Notes under the pieces: generated by a model
Databases searched by the model: none
Seen by the model: only the letters and a program-made list of their open reading frames with translations
What the model was told of the DNA's origin: nothing
NCBI GenBank assembly: GCA_001600355.1
Contig: BCJU01000003.1
Location: 186,001-250,000 of the forward strand
Reading direction: 5' to 3'
DNA length: 64,000 nt
Source of the DNA: Meira nashicola
Lineage: Eukaryota > Basidiomycota > Exobasidiomycetes > Exobasidiales > Brachybasidiaceae
Made by a program: the position numbers and the translations under genes
In this document: in pieces, positions 30,986 to 40,330 of the stretch
How positions within the stretch are numbered: position 1 is the stretch's first letter
Layout: every line of letters starts with the position of its first letter

Positions 30986-32590
30986 ATGTCGCTCGTCAAC
31001 AAAAGTTTGGATTTGTCTTTGGAGGAACGTATACAGGACAGGCCGTTGCAAGAAAGAATGGGTGAACTGTCATTATCTAGATGGATAACATATACAGAAA
31101 TGACTTCTAAATATGTCTCTCTTAAAGGTAAAACTGTTTTTAATAAAAATACAGAAGTCCCATATATATTTCTAGTCAAAGGGAAATTAAAAGGATCATT
31201 TTATAGGGAAGCAAGATCAGCCAAATCTCCTTGTTCGATTTGCTCAAGGCTTAATAAAACAAGACCTTTTGATTCTCCAAGGATTGAATGCATTATTGCG
31301 GATTCGTTTGATTGTTGTGCAACTTGCTTATGTTTAGATATTCCTTGTGAAAAGTGTAATTGGAAATCAAAATTGCAAAATATGCCTCCTTATATCAAAC
31401 GAATTAAAGAACTGGCAGCTAAATCACCTCCACGTTATTGTTCAAACACAAGACCATCATCAAAAAGAAGTTTGGAAGAAGAAGAAGAAGGAGGACTACA
31501 AATTAAAGGTATAGGAAATTTATCAAGCTCTACTAGCCCCCCATTACGTCCTCCTGATCCTAGGAAAAGGCAAAAAAGTGTACATGCTGAAGATACAGAG
31601 GAAATAAGTCAAACGGATACTATTACTCCGGCAGAAGAAGCTATAAACAAACCTGTGATCCATCCAAGTACACAAGACGTGATAATGTTGGAAGAGAACG
31701 TTCAAGGAGACGATAAACTCGAAGAAGAATTGGTTAAGGATAAAGTAGAACCGATTGACGAGATATATATAAGAAGCAAGCTTTTATCGGAATTGAAATG
31801 TGTTCTTAAACGAAAAGAAGAAGAAAAAAGAGATTTTTTGGCAAACGAAGAAGAAGCGCTTTCTATAAACGAAGAGGAAGCAGAACAGTTGTTAGCCAAG
31901 GAAGAGGAAATGAGAACCATATGTGATGAGTTGATAAACGGAAGAGAAGAATTAAAAGAAGGTTTTGAAGAGAAAATAGTGATATTGGAATCTAAGATTA
32001 AAGGCTACGAGAAGAAATTAACAAAACAAAAGACAACTATTAAAGATAAGGAAGAAACAATAAAGAGAGGAAAAAATGGAACTGAAGAGTTACACAAAAA
32101 TATCAATGGTCTAAAAGAAGAACTTATTCGGGAAAGGAGAAGTTATAAAGAACGTCTTAAAGAGAAGCAAAATGAATGTGAATTGGAAAAACAACAAAAA
32201 GAAAATAATGAAAAAACCATAAAAGAGTTACACAAAACGATTGATCAGATGGAATTTGATCAAGCAATTCAATTTACTAAGGTTCAAAATCAAATTTCGT
32301 CTTTACAAGAAGCCAAGATGTACTACGAAAACAATGCAAAGTCAAAGATCGAAAAGTGCGAAGAACAGATGAGACAAAGAGATTCGATAATAAAGGAACT
32401 CCTATTAAAAGTTGAACAAAAAGAGAAAGAGAACGAAGAAATGGGAAAAGAGCGAAATAAATGCAAAGAAGAATTAATTATAGAAAAGAATAAAAATCGA
32501 GATATACAATCAGAATTAATTACAGAAAAGAATAAAAATCAAGATATACAATCAAAATTTGAAAGTTTACGGAAAATAATGTTTGATTAA
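30986..32590 (+). CDS. Cys6/coiled-coil array protein 1
   Basis: A 534-residue founder-type member of the local family. The N-terminal module (about 30-80) precedes the cysteine motif: Cys83, Cys86, invariant-type Asn90, Cys102, Cys110/111, Cys114, Cys121, with an extra Cys116 and Cys124. A basic patch RKRQK at about 192-196 is a probable nuclear signal. The linker is acidic. From about 250 to the end the protein is an almost uninterrupted Lys/Glu-rich coiled coil, ending in two near-identical 14-residue repeats (nucleotides 32471-32554). The coding sequence is markedly A-rich. I know no named family matching it. Zinc binding and dimerisation are inferences from the cysteine spacing and heptads. 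Confidence 0.8.
   Translation: MSLVNKSLDLSLEERIQDRPLQERMGELSLSRWITYTEMTSKYVSLKGKTVFNKNTEVPYIFLVKGKLKGSFYREARSAKSPCSICSRLNKTRPFDSPRIECIIADSFDCCATCLCLDIPCEKCNWKSKLQNMPPYIKRIKELAAKSPPRYCSNTRPSSKRSLEEEEEGGLQIKGIGNLSSSTSPPLRPPDPRKRQKSVHAEDTEEISQTDTITPAEEAINKPVIHPSTQDVIMLEENVQGDDKLEEELVKDKVEPIDEIYIRSKLLSELKCVLKRKEEEKRDFLANEEEALSINEEEAEQLLAKEEEMRTICDELINGREELKEGFEEKIVILESKIKGYEKKLTKQKTTIKDKEETIKRGKNGTEELHKNINGLKEELIRERRSYKERLKEKQNECELEKQQKENNEKTIKELHKTIDQMEFDQAIQFTKVQNQISSLQEAKMYYENNAKSKIEKCEEQMRQRDSIIKELLLKVEQKEKENEEMGKERNKCKEELIIEKNKNRDIQSELITEKNKNQDIQSKFESLRKIMFD
32471..32554 (+). repeat. 42-nt tandem duplication in array protein 1
   Basis: Two adjacent in-frame copies (32471-32512 and 32513-32554) differing at only a couple of bases, encoding EKNKNRDIQSE-like units. 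They lengthen the coiled coil by 14 residues, that is two heptads, so the register is kept. Confidence 0.9.
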
Positions 32591-33093
32591 GGAAATTGTA
32601 ATATATTCAAAAATGAATGTCAAGATTTTGTAGTTCTATGTACACATATGTACTTTTACTCTATACACACCGAAAGATAAAATTGATAAAATGATCTCCC
32701 TGGCCAAAAGCCGGGGAAGATATATATACTTTGCTTGCTTGCATTGAACCAAACAAATTAATCAATACGATTAATATATTTGTGGCGTCACAATTCGATA
32801 TGCAGGAACGGACGCCTTTGTGTACACATTCTGCTGTGGCTTAAATTAAGTTTCCTTTTGTTTTCAAATGTTTTAGATAAACGTCTTTTATTCCTTTGTT
32901 GTTTTTATCATAAATCTTTCATCATGAGGCTGTTCCTTTTGTTCTCATGCTCAATTCATATATGTTCATCATCGAGATCTATAAAAGGTAAGGATTGATT
33001 CTTTAAAATAAAAATCATCGTTCCCCAAACGTTCTTTTCTCTATTGCTACTCTACTTAATACTTTTACCTCAAACAAGATCTATATCGACAAA
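32591..33093. promoter_or_regulatory. Promoter region of array member 2
   Basis: A 503-bp AT-rich spacer. TATAAAAGGT starts at 32980, 114 bp before the ATG at 33094. A short open frame from 32923 looks like a signal peptide followed by a GTAAGG donor, but no acceptor puts it in frame with the gene. Confidence 0.4.
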
Positions 33094-34082
33094 ATGTCCA
33101 CCAACCCTAAATATTTTAAGCGAACAAACAATACGCCCAGAAAATTTGGTCAAATCGATTTTACTAGAACTACATATGTCAATGACAAGCTTAAACTTTA
33201 TTTTCGATTTCCTTTTTGGCCCAAAGATCCTTTTCAAAAGAGTGCATTTATTTCTTCAATTAAATGTGAACCTTGTATAGAAATAAATAAACAAAAACAT
33301 AAAAGTATAGAGAAAGATTTTCCTTGTATACTTTCAACTGATCCACAATTTATTGCATGCGCTTTTTGTTTAATAAGCGATAGAACAAGTCAATGTTTAA
33401 CTAAAAGACAGAGGGAAAGAGCTTTTATAGAGTATATGTCACAATCAGAGGTGGATAATTCACAGGTAGACGAAATCAAAGCACCTGTTGAAAAGAGCAA
33501 AGAAAGAGAAGAAGGTGAATGCAAGAAAGAGGAAGAGAAAAAGGAAGAGGTAGAGGCTGAAATGAAATCGTGCCATCCGAAAGTATCAAATAAGCGAAAA
33601 CGTCAAGCTGATTCGATCGATAAAAGTGAAAAGAAAGCTTGAGCCAAGATCAAGACGATGGAGAGAAACGCGTTAGATTCAACAAGGAAGAAGTGAATGA
33701 TTCTGACTGTTGTCGTACCGAAAATTTAATCAAAATCAAGTCAGAACACGTCGAATTAGAGACTGAGGCAGCAGAAGAGGGTGAATCAAGCCAGACAAAC
33801 GACCCACCAAATGAGCAAATTTGTGATCCAACTGTTGATCAAATAAAGGACAATGAGACATTCAACGGATTGATTAACTCGCCTCTCAAAGATTATAATC
33901 ACGCAATAGAAAATCACAAATTAAACAAAAAGCTAGAACGATGCGAAAATGAAAATCAAATCATGAGAGATTTGCTTCATCTTACTATACAAGACCTTGA
34001 AATTACAAAACTTAACCTTGAAATCGCGAATAGATCACTCAAAATTGCTAATTCTCATCTTCAAGTCATAGGATATCGATAG
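33094..34082 (+). CDS. Cys6/coiled-coil array protein 2, frame-disrupted
   Basis: Two overlapping open frames make up one family member. The 5' frame (33094-33642, 182 residues) has the N-terminal module, Cys58, Cys61, Asn65, Cys78, Cys89, Cys92, Cys101, an acidic EEGE linker and the basic KRKRQ patch at about 167-171, then stops. The next frame, offset by -1 and open from about 33630 to 34082, has no ATG of its own and continues with KRVRFN and a coiled-coil-like C-terminus (LERCENENQIMRDLL onwards). The KRVRFN...EVN stretch lines up with KTIRFD...EVN in array protein 3, so it was coding. A splice that repairs the frame would need the weak intron 33626-33690, which lacks a branch site and would remove that conserved stretch. 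Pseudogene, sequencing error or frameshifting are all possible. Confidence 0.65.
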
Positions 34083-34780
34083 TTTATCCGAGACTAAGAA
34101 TCGAGTAAATTCGAAAATATAGCTTAAGCGAATGACTCGCTTTGATTCCGTTGCTAAATCACATTAAAGTATGTCGTAAATTTTGAATTGTTTTTAAATT
34201 GGTCAAGATTAATATGCTATGGCGTCCCAGCACAGCCCAGCACATTTTAATTAATTTGCAGCTTTAAGCAAGGGTCGGAGTAAGTTTGCTTATCTTTCTT
34301 CATTTGGGACGGAATGGCCTTTTTAACAAGATGCAAATTGTCAGAATATTTTGGCATGTTGTTTTTTTTGATCCGTTAAAAAAAAGTAACGCGAAATAAA
34401 ATTGCTGAGTACACACTATCTACCGAAAAGTATTTAAAGGCGCCAATTCCAATTACCCGACAATCAATGCGTCGATCGTTCCTGGGAACCGGCTATTGAC
34501 TCAATTGCAAACTTTCGTATCCAACGCAGCACTTTTGATCAAATGTCACACTTTTGACCCTCTTAAAGAATACAAACACAAACAAAAATAATTAACGCAA
34601 AAGAAATCAATATACCTTAAGTATCAATATTAAATAAACATTAAAAAAAAAACACTTTTTATTGCCCCATTTGCACTGGTTTTGATCTCCATCCCTTTTA
34701 CCTTAACTCATTCGAAAATAGAAACTCAAGAGAAGGCATGGGTAAGAGAAGACAAAATCTCTGTTTTAGAAGAAATAAAG
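34083..34780. promoter_or_regulatory. Spacer and promoter of array member 3
   Basis: A 698-bp region, AT-rich with A tracts (34379-34386, 34643-34652). A possible intron acceptor (CTTAAC branch, AAAATAG ending at 34721) hints at a spliced 5' leader. A TATTTAAAGG sequence lies at 34431-34440. Confidence 0.4.
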
Positions 34781-36022
34781 ATGATACAACATGTCGAGTT
34801 TTTCACTTCACCACCGATGTATTGGGTAAACGCAAGTCTTTCTGTGCCTTTTAAGCTGAAGAGTTGGCCAGATCATTTCAAAAATGATGCTTTTCAATCA
34901 ACGATCATTTGTACACCTTGTAATCAATTCAACCGATTACAAATTCATGATACCCCTAAACTTATTTGTATTCTTTCTCCGGGTTTTAATGCATGTGCTT
35001 TTTGTATCATGCTGAATCGTCAAGATGAATGTCTCACGAAGAAGCAAATTTTACTTCAAACAAAATCAAGAGCCCTTCAAGCTGTTCAAACAGGATCAAA
35101 GTCAGCATTTGACAATGAGGAAAAAGAAGAAGGTGAATGCGAAGATGACGCTGTCAAGAATTCTCGTGTCGTTACCAGTGGCGAAAAGCGTTATCATTCA
35201 GAACCCGGTCGTGTCGTTACCAGTGGCGAAAAGCGTCATCATTCAGAACCCGGTCGTGTCGTTACAAGTGGCGAAAAGCGTCAATCAGAATCCGATCTTG
35301 ACAAATATACAATGTCCAAACAAAAAATCAATCCTGCTCTTAAAGTTGGCAAGACAATTCGCTTTGATGATGGTTCTATGGTACCTGTTTCGGAGAGAGA
35401 AATCGACGAAAAAGAAGTCAACAAACAAGTGCTTGATGGTCAACAATCTTCTCAAAAGAAAGATCTTGAAATAAAAAATTTGCAAGAAGGGCGTGAAATC
35501 AATGACAATCCAAAAAACAACCAAATCGAAACAGTAAAAGCGACGAATGAAGTAGACTTGGAGAAAACGTTTGTTTGCTTTGACTGTGACATTTTGGAGG
35601 AGAAGAATGAAGACCTCCAAAAAGAGAATTTGAGATTGAAAGATGAATTGGAAGAGGTCAAGAAAGAAGAAATGAAGAAAGAGCATGATTTGCAAAGGAA
35701 CAAGAAGGAGAATAACGTGTTGAAGTCCAAGCTAAAAGAAATGGAAACGGAGAAAGCAATTATGGAGAACAGATTGGAGATAAAGAAAAAAGAGATGATC
35801 ATGTTACAGGATCATATTGAAGAATACAAAAAGGAGAAGGAAGCATTAGAGGGGGGATTGAAAGAGAATGTGGAAAAGCTTGAAAAGATGAAAATCAAAT
35901 TGGAAGAGCGTAAAAGAAAAGCAGATGAACTTTTCTCTTCAACTTTGCGAAGTCTTCAAGCCGCAGAGAAGGCCATCAATAATGCAAAGTCGCAAATCGA
36001 TGATTTTCACAAAATTCAATAG
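34781..36022 (+). CDS. Cys6/coiled-coil array protein 3
   Basis: A 413-residue family member starting at the first ATG in frame; the frame is open upstream to 34682 without an ATG, so a 5' exon could exist. The N-terminal module is short. Cysteines are at 44, 47, 63, 72, 75 and 84, with Asn51. An acidic EEGE linker is followed by three tandem 15-residue units (RVVTSGEKRYHSEPG type, nucleotides 35165-35295), each contributing a GEKR basic patch. Then comes a KTIRFD segment shared with array protein 2. A second Cys pair (CFDCD) lies at about 266-269. From about 270 to 413 a Lys/Glu-rich coiled coil dominates. Function unknown; the architecture suggests a dimeric nuclear protein. Confidence 0.78.
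   Translation: MIQHVEFFTSPPMYWVNASLSVPFKLKSWPDHFKNDAFQSTIICTPCNQFNRLQIHDTPKLICILSPGFNACAFCIMLNRQDECLTKKQILLQTKSRALQAVQTGSKSAFDNEEKEEGECEDDAVKNSRVVTSGEKRYHSEPGRVVTSGEKRHHSEPGRVVTSGEKRQSESDLDKYTMSKQKINPALKVGKTIRFDDGSMVPVSEREIDEKEVNKQVLDGQQSSQKKDLEIKNLQEGREINDNPKNNQIETVKATNEVDLEKTFVCFDCDILEEKNEDLQKENLRLKDELEEVKKEEMKKEHDLQRNKKENNVLKSKLKEMETEKAIMENRLEIKKKEMIMLQDHIEEYKKEKEALEGGLKENVEKLEKMKIKLEERKRKADELFSSTLRSLQAAEKAINNAKSQIDDFHKIQ
35165..35295 (+). repeat. 45-nt tandem repeat in array protein 3
   Basis: Copies at 35165-35209 and 35210-35254 are almost identical, and a third, diverged copy runs from 35255. Each encodes 15 residues with a basic GEKR and a Ser/Glu part. Near identity at the DNA level points to recent duplication. 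Confidence 0.92.
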
Positions 36023-36381
36023 GCAAGAAAGCACCTGATTTGAACGATTGTCGATGGTGGTTTTTAATGGTAGTTTGCGTACAATAATTGTAGACTATAT
36101 GTGTTGAAATTTTTATTCAATTTCTCATTCCATGTCTGTCTCTACTCGCGCAGTGCCGCTTGCGCTTGCGCCGATGCACGAAATGACTTGTCCCTTTGCA
36201 TCGACAACCCATTCGAGCACTGATTGCACATTTGCGTTTGGGCCATTAATTTCCTAATCACGTTCAGTCACAAAGAGAAAGAACAAAGAGCCTTTCTTTT
36301 CTTTCCTCCTCCCTTTGTTCATCCATCCAAAAAAAAAAAATCCCATTGTTCTTCATTCAAACATCTTTTTGAACGTAAATT
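36023..36381. promoter_or_regulatory. Spacer between array members 3 and 4
   Basis: A 359-bp spacer with a degenerate GC-rich cluster (36147-36172) related to the recurring intergenic word, then pyrimidine-rich leader sequence before the ATG at 36382. Confidence 0.4.
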
Positions 36382-37701
36382 ATGTCACATACGCCTACAC
36401 AAAGGCCTGCTGCACCTCAGCATAGTCTCGATCCGAACTATGAGGCAACTAGGCCACAATATGGGGAATCATTGTATAAATGGGCCACGACGGACTACTT
36501 CGACATGAATCAGGCATCATATCCCAATCCAATGACACTTATTACTTGTGAATTAAAAGTGAAACCTAAAACAGAAAAATTCATGCTCACATGTAAAGTA
36601 GCTGATCAAGGCTGCCTACAATGTGCTCAAATTAATCAGACAAGACATCCTGGTCAACCAAAAATTCCTTGCTTAGTTAGTGGCGTTGATAGCCGATGCG
36701 CTCTCTGCATTGTTACCAAAAAACCAAAATCCAGTTGTCAAAGTCAATTGCCAGCCAGTTATCCCTGGCCTCAAAATGCATGGCGCCGTTCTCATCCACC
36801 AGTGATCCCCCTTGCACAACCAAACAGAACTGTTCCAAAACGATCAAGCTCGCCATCTTGGACGCTTGACTTGACTGGTAATGCAGTTCCGCGCAAGCAA
36901 GTTGAAATTTATAAAGAAAACGTACCTCGTCGCTCTGAAAGTCCAGTTCGACAAGCTCGATATTACAATCAAGAAGCCCCAAAAGGAGATTCTGCAATGT
37001 TGGCTCAACGAAAAAGACGTCAGTCAATTTCCGGAATTGACGTCTCTGAGAGCGAGAAACGACACACTTACGAACGTGCATCGACAATTCAAACCGGGCC
37101 TCATGGTGATGATGAAGACTTGAGAGAGGTAGAAAAACGCAATCGTGATTGTCAACAAAGTACATCTATGCCAGTGGCTACAAATTCTACAGTACAATCA
37201 TCTCCGCAAAAAGATATGGATACCGATATGACTCCACCGGCAGGAAACGATGATGCAAATAACAACACTCCGTCTCGCTTGGTTACAGACGACGTGTCTC
37301 ATCATCCAGCGTCACCAAGTTCCTCTCATACATTATCAGCGGGAAAGACATCTATCGGTTCGAATGACTCAAGAAATGACACATCTCCGGAAAGTCTTGC
37401 TCAGACAAACGATAAAGCTTCTCTTCACGCTCAATTCTTTGATAAATTCCTTGGTGATTATAGAAAGAACGAAGAGAAAAACAAAAAGCTAGAGAATATG
37501 GTACGAGAGGAGAAAGAGAAGAGCAAAAATCTTCAAGCTGAAATTGATTTATTACGATTAGAGCTTCAGCGCGCACAAGAAAATATTCAAAGTACTGCTG
37601 TACTGAGAATCGAAAATCAGCGCTTACAAGACAAAATTAATAAGTCGAACAAGAGCTTTGCGATACTCAAGGCTCGAATTACAGAGTGTTTAGGGCAATA
37701 A
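36382..37701 (+). CDS. Cys6/coiled-coil array protein 4
   Basis: A 439-residue family member. The N-terminal module begins around YKWATTDYFDMNQ (32-44). Cysteines at 78, 81, 97, 106, 109 and 119 follow the family spacing (2, 15, 8, 2, 9), with Asn85. A Pro/Ser/Asn-rich linker contains the basic patch RKRRQS at about 209-214. A negatively charged, Thr/Ser-rich stretch follows. A coiled coil occupies about 345-435, with NKKLENMVREEKEKSKNL and leucine-spaced heptads. Compared with members 1-3 its codon use is less A-rich. Single exon, clear ATG. Function unknown. Confidence 0.82.
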   Translation: MSHTPTQRPAAPQHSLDPNYEATRPQYGESLYKWATTDYFDMNQASYPNPMTLITCELKVKPKTEKFMLTCKVADQGCLQCAQINQTRHPGQPKIPCLVSGVDSRCALCIVTKKPKSSCQSQLPASYPWPQNAWRRSHPPVIPLAQPNRTVPKRSSSPSWTLDLTGNAVPRKQVEIYKENVPRRSESPVRQARYYNQEAPKGDSAMLAQRKRRQSISGIDVSESEKRHTYERASTIQTGPHGDDEDLREVEKRNRDCQQSTSMPVATNSTVQSSPQKDMDTDMTPPAGNDDANNNTPSRLVTDDVSHHPASPSSSHTLSAGKTSIGSNDSRNDTSPESLAQTNDKASLHAQFFDKFLGDYRKNEEKNKKLENMVREEKEKSKNLQAEIDLLRLELQRAQENIQSTAVLRIENQRLQDKINKSNKSFAILKARITECLGQ

Positions 37702-38388
37702 GAAACTAACGTCATCATCAAGCTTCGCTCTTCTTAAGATCAATTAACCAAAATTTCATTATCAATCATTCTCAACTTTCTCAGAAAAAAATCATTATGT
37801 GTTATTTATTCTGTTTTGTTCATTATGTTGATTTTTGTATGTTATACATTATCCATTGTTCACTATGTAAATATCATATTTGGATCTTTTGGATAGCGAA
37901 CTGCGTACTCGATTTTTCGGGATCGAGATGAAATTGGCTAGTGATCACATTCATCCATCAATCAACTAATCAATCCAATACTTTAGCAAGTCTTTCAATG
38001 CAACGTGTTATTCGCGTGCGTGTGCTGCGCAGCGCCGCGCTGCGTATCAGCCTGGTAAGGTTGCATGCATACAAAGCGTGCATTTAACGCGGAGTCTTGG
38101 TTGCCGCGTGTGAGATATTCTTTATGCACAACTCAAAAAATATCGGCCCTTTGTTCTTTTGAAATGAGAATCCGATGACAACACTGGTAAAGTGCCTCAC
38201 TTTGACATAAAGTGCAGACATTCTTCTTCTTCTTCAAATGTTCTTTTTGGGGGCGTTCTTGCCCCGCTGAGCCCATGTTCTCCTTCATTAAATCTCTTTT
38301 GACTTAACGAATCTTGATTTTTTTCTCCTCTTTGCTTCTTCCAACCATCACCAACACAATTTATTGCATTGCTTATTTATGAACCGTG
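37702..38388. promoter_or_regulatory. Spacer between array members 4 and 5
   Basis: A 687-bp spacer. It contains the longest version of the recurring GC-rich word (38026-38044, TGCGCAGCGCCGCGCTGCG), which forms an imperfect inverted repeat. Otherwise AT-rich, no gene. Confidence 0.45.
38026..38044. repeat. Recurring intergenic GC-rich word, inverted-repeat form
   Basis: TGCGCAGCGCCGCGCTGCG, an imperfect inverted repeat able to form a short hairpin, between array members 4 and 5. Confidence 0.6.
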
Positions 38389-40023
38389 ATGACTGGTACA
38401 CCACCCATGCCTGCGGGTGGAAGATTTCCAGATGAAGATGAAGAACCGCAAGTGCTTCATGATTCATCATCAAAAGGCGAAAGCAATTTACGCCATCAAG
38501 ATCATAGCCGTTCAACAGATCCACGAAGAGAAAGAGGTCGATCTCGGGCTCGAAGCTTAAGTCGAAGATCTAGTCATCGGGAAGAACGCAATTCATCACC
38601 ACAATCCAATAGTCGATATAGCAAGCACATTCTTTATGAAGAAGCAAAAAGACTCTTTAATATGAATGATATTTGGCGTATGAAAGATGGAACAAAATTA
38701 TGGTGCCGGCCAACGTTTTCACTTCCAGATCAATTTCATTGGGACGATGTTAATTTGGCAAAATTTCCATGCAAAAGGTGTGAGAAAATTAATTCCACAA
38801 AACCAAAAGAAGATCTACCTATACCTTGTTTGATATTAACAAGGCTTGAGCGATGTCTTTTATGCTTTCATGAGAAGATGAGACATGAACAATGCTGTGC
38901 ACGCGAAGTAAATGAACAAAGATACAAAAACGATCAACGTTTTTCTGGACACTCCTCACGCTCTTGGAATCGATATGATCAATCCTACTATGGGTACAAT
39001 CAAGACTATGACTATGGTTACGATAGACGAGCAAATCAAGATCATTTTCATCCTCCAACTTCAAGCCGTAATTATCATTCTCGCGAAGAGCACGACCGAG
39101 ATCGAGGAAGGCGTCTAGAACGATCAAATAGGGCGAATAGAAGCCCAAGCCGTCGTCCGTCTGTTGCCCGTAGTATGAGGGATAGGTCCGCTTCCATCGA
39201 GCGTTCAAATAGATGTGACAGAGGCCGTAGCCGTCGTCCATGTGCAAGAGAAAGGTCCGCTTCGATTGAGCGCTCAGAAAGAAGAGACAAGAGACTCAGA
39301 CTTCATTCAAATCTTGCACAAAGTACTAGAGGGAGTCCTGCTCCCATTGAGCGCTCAAATGGGAGGAACAGAAGTCATAGTCGTCGTCCATCTCTTGCTC
39401 TTAGTAGAAGGGAAAGATCCGTATCAATCTCTCAGGACACAGTCAAAGCTATCGTTTCACCAAGAGTGGGAAAAAGTCAAAACGCAAGAGTTGATTCACC
39501 TCCAACTATTACTGCGCAGAATGGTACAAGCCGTCCTGAAAATGATACTGAAATGAATATTGAAGAAGGTCACCAAAGTCGTCTCCATGCCAGACAAGTT
39601 GATGCGATCTCTCTTTACACTTCTTCTCCTACGCTAAGCCCAGCGGTAGATCCAATACAAGCAGCCAATGTTCGAATTAATGAATTGAAAAGCAAAATTT
39701 CATTGTTAACCAAGGAAAGTGCTAGACAAGTATTAGAGATACAAGAGCTGCGACAAAAGAATGATAGATCGGAAAAGCTACTGAAAGAGTCGGACCAAGA
39801 ATACAGCCAAATAGCGAAAAAGAATGATGGATTGGAAGATCTATTGAAAGATTTGAATCAAAAGTACAGCGAATTGGCGAAAAAGAGCTTTGAAATGGAA
39901 AGAGAGCTAAAACAATTCAAACAGAACAAAATCAAATTGACTCACCTTCAACAAACATTGAGCGATTTGTCTGGCATCATACATAAAAGTGAGCAACGAC
40001 AGTGTCAATCACATAGCAATTAG
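38389..40023 (+). CDS. Cys6/coiled-coil array protein 5, Arg/Ser-rich
   Basis: A 544-residue member. It opens with GGRFPDEDEEPQVL, closely matching array protein 6. An Arg/Ser-rich stretch (about 40-70) precedes the N-terminal module (YEEAKRLFNMND at about 83-94). Cysteines are at 128, 131, 147, 156, 159 and 169/170, with Asn135. The linker carries Tyr/Gly and then Arg/Ser-rich imperfect repeats at about 240-345 (RSASIERSNR-type units), reminiscent of SR proteins. The C-terminal coiled coil at about 425-535 includes two 21-residue near repeats (EKLLKESDQEYSQIAKK and its sister). The RS repeats may mediate phosphorylation-dependent contacts; that is inference. Start at the ATG 38389. Confidence 0.82.
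   Translation: MTGTPPMPAGGRFPDEDEEPQVLHDSSSKGESNLRHQDHSRSTDPRRERGRSRARSLSRRSSHREERNSSPQSNSRYSKHILYEEAKRLFNMNDIWRMKDGTKLWCRPTFSLPDQFHWDDVNLAKFPCKRCEKINSTKPKEDLPIPCLILTRLERCLLCFHEKMRHEQCCAREVNEQRYKNDQRFSGHSSRSWNRYDQSYYGYNQDYDYGYDRRANQDHFHPPTSSRNYHSREEHDRDRGRRLERSNRANRSPSRRPSVARSMRDRSASIERSNRCDRGRSRRPCARERSASIERSERRDKRLRLHSNLAQSTRGSPAPIERSNGRNRSHSRRPSLALSRRERSVSISQDTVKAIVSPRVGKSQNARVDSPPTITAQNGTSRPENDTEMNIEEGHQSRLHARQVDAISLYTSSPTLSPAVDPIQAANVRINELKSKISLLTKESARQVLEIQELRQKNDRSEKLLKESDQEYSQIAKKNDGLEDLLKDLNQKYSELAKKSFEMERELKQFKQNKIKLTHLQQTLSDLSGIIHKSEQRQCQSHSN
39100..39430 (+). repeat. Imperfect Arg/Ser-rich tandem repeats in array protein 5
   Basis: Several copies of a unit of about 30 residues, each carrying an ERSNR-like core followed by SRRPS and R-ERS. 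The DNA copies are diverged but alignable, indicating internal duplication. Confidence 0.65.
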
Positions 40024-40330
40024 CTTGACCACCTCGCTACCTTTTGTATATATAATGTATCTATCAAAACGAGAATTGTATATGTTATTTCTGATAATTT
40101 TACATAGAGGGTAAGTGTTTGCACGTCTTGAAGCAAAATTCCTTTGTTCCGAACGTTGGCCCCGGCGTGCGTGTAAAGCGCGGACCCCCACAGATAAATC
40201 ACGGTCGTAATCAATATTAAATGAACGTTGCTCCTTCCCTTCCTCACATCATCCTTAAAGAAAAAACGTGTAAATTCGTGTAATTTCATTGTTGCTTACA
40301 CAATCACCCAAAGTTTTGCGAAAATCCTAA
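40024..40330. promoter_or_regulatory. Spacer between array members 5 and 6
   Basis: A 307-bp spacer holding the member 6 promoter. It has a GC-rich patch at about 40157-40190 and no gene. Confidence 0.35.

Noticed and set aside
32923..32998. Short signal-peptide-like open frame ending in a GTAAGG donor before array member 2
   Set aside because: The candidate acceptor I checked (ending at 33078) does not join it in frame with the gene at 33094, and the hydrophobic run can arise by chance in T-rich DNA. At most it is part of a spliced 5' leader.
33626..33690. Intron that would repair the frame of array member 2
   Set aside because: GTGAAA donor, no CTAAC branch and no pyrimidine tract, unlike most introns in the window, and it would remove a stretch conserved with member 3.
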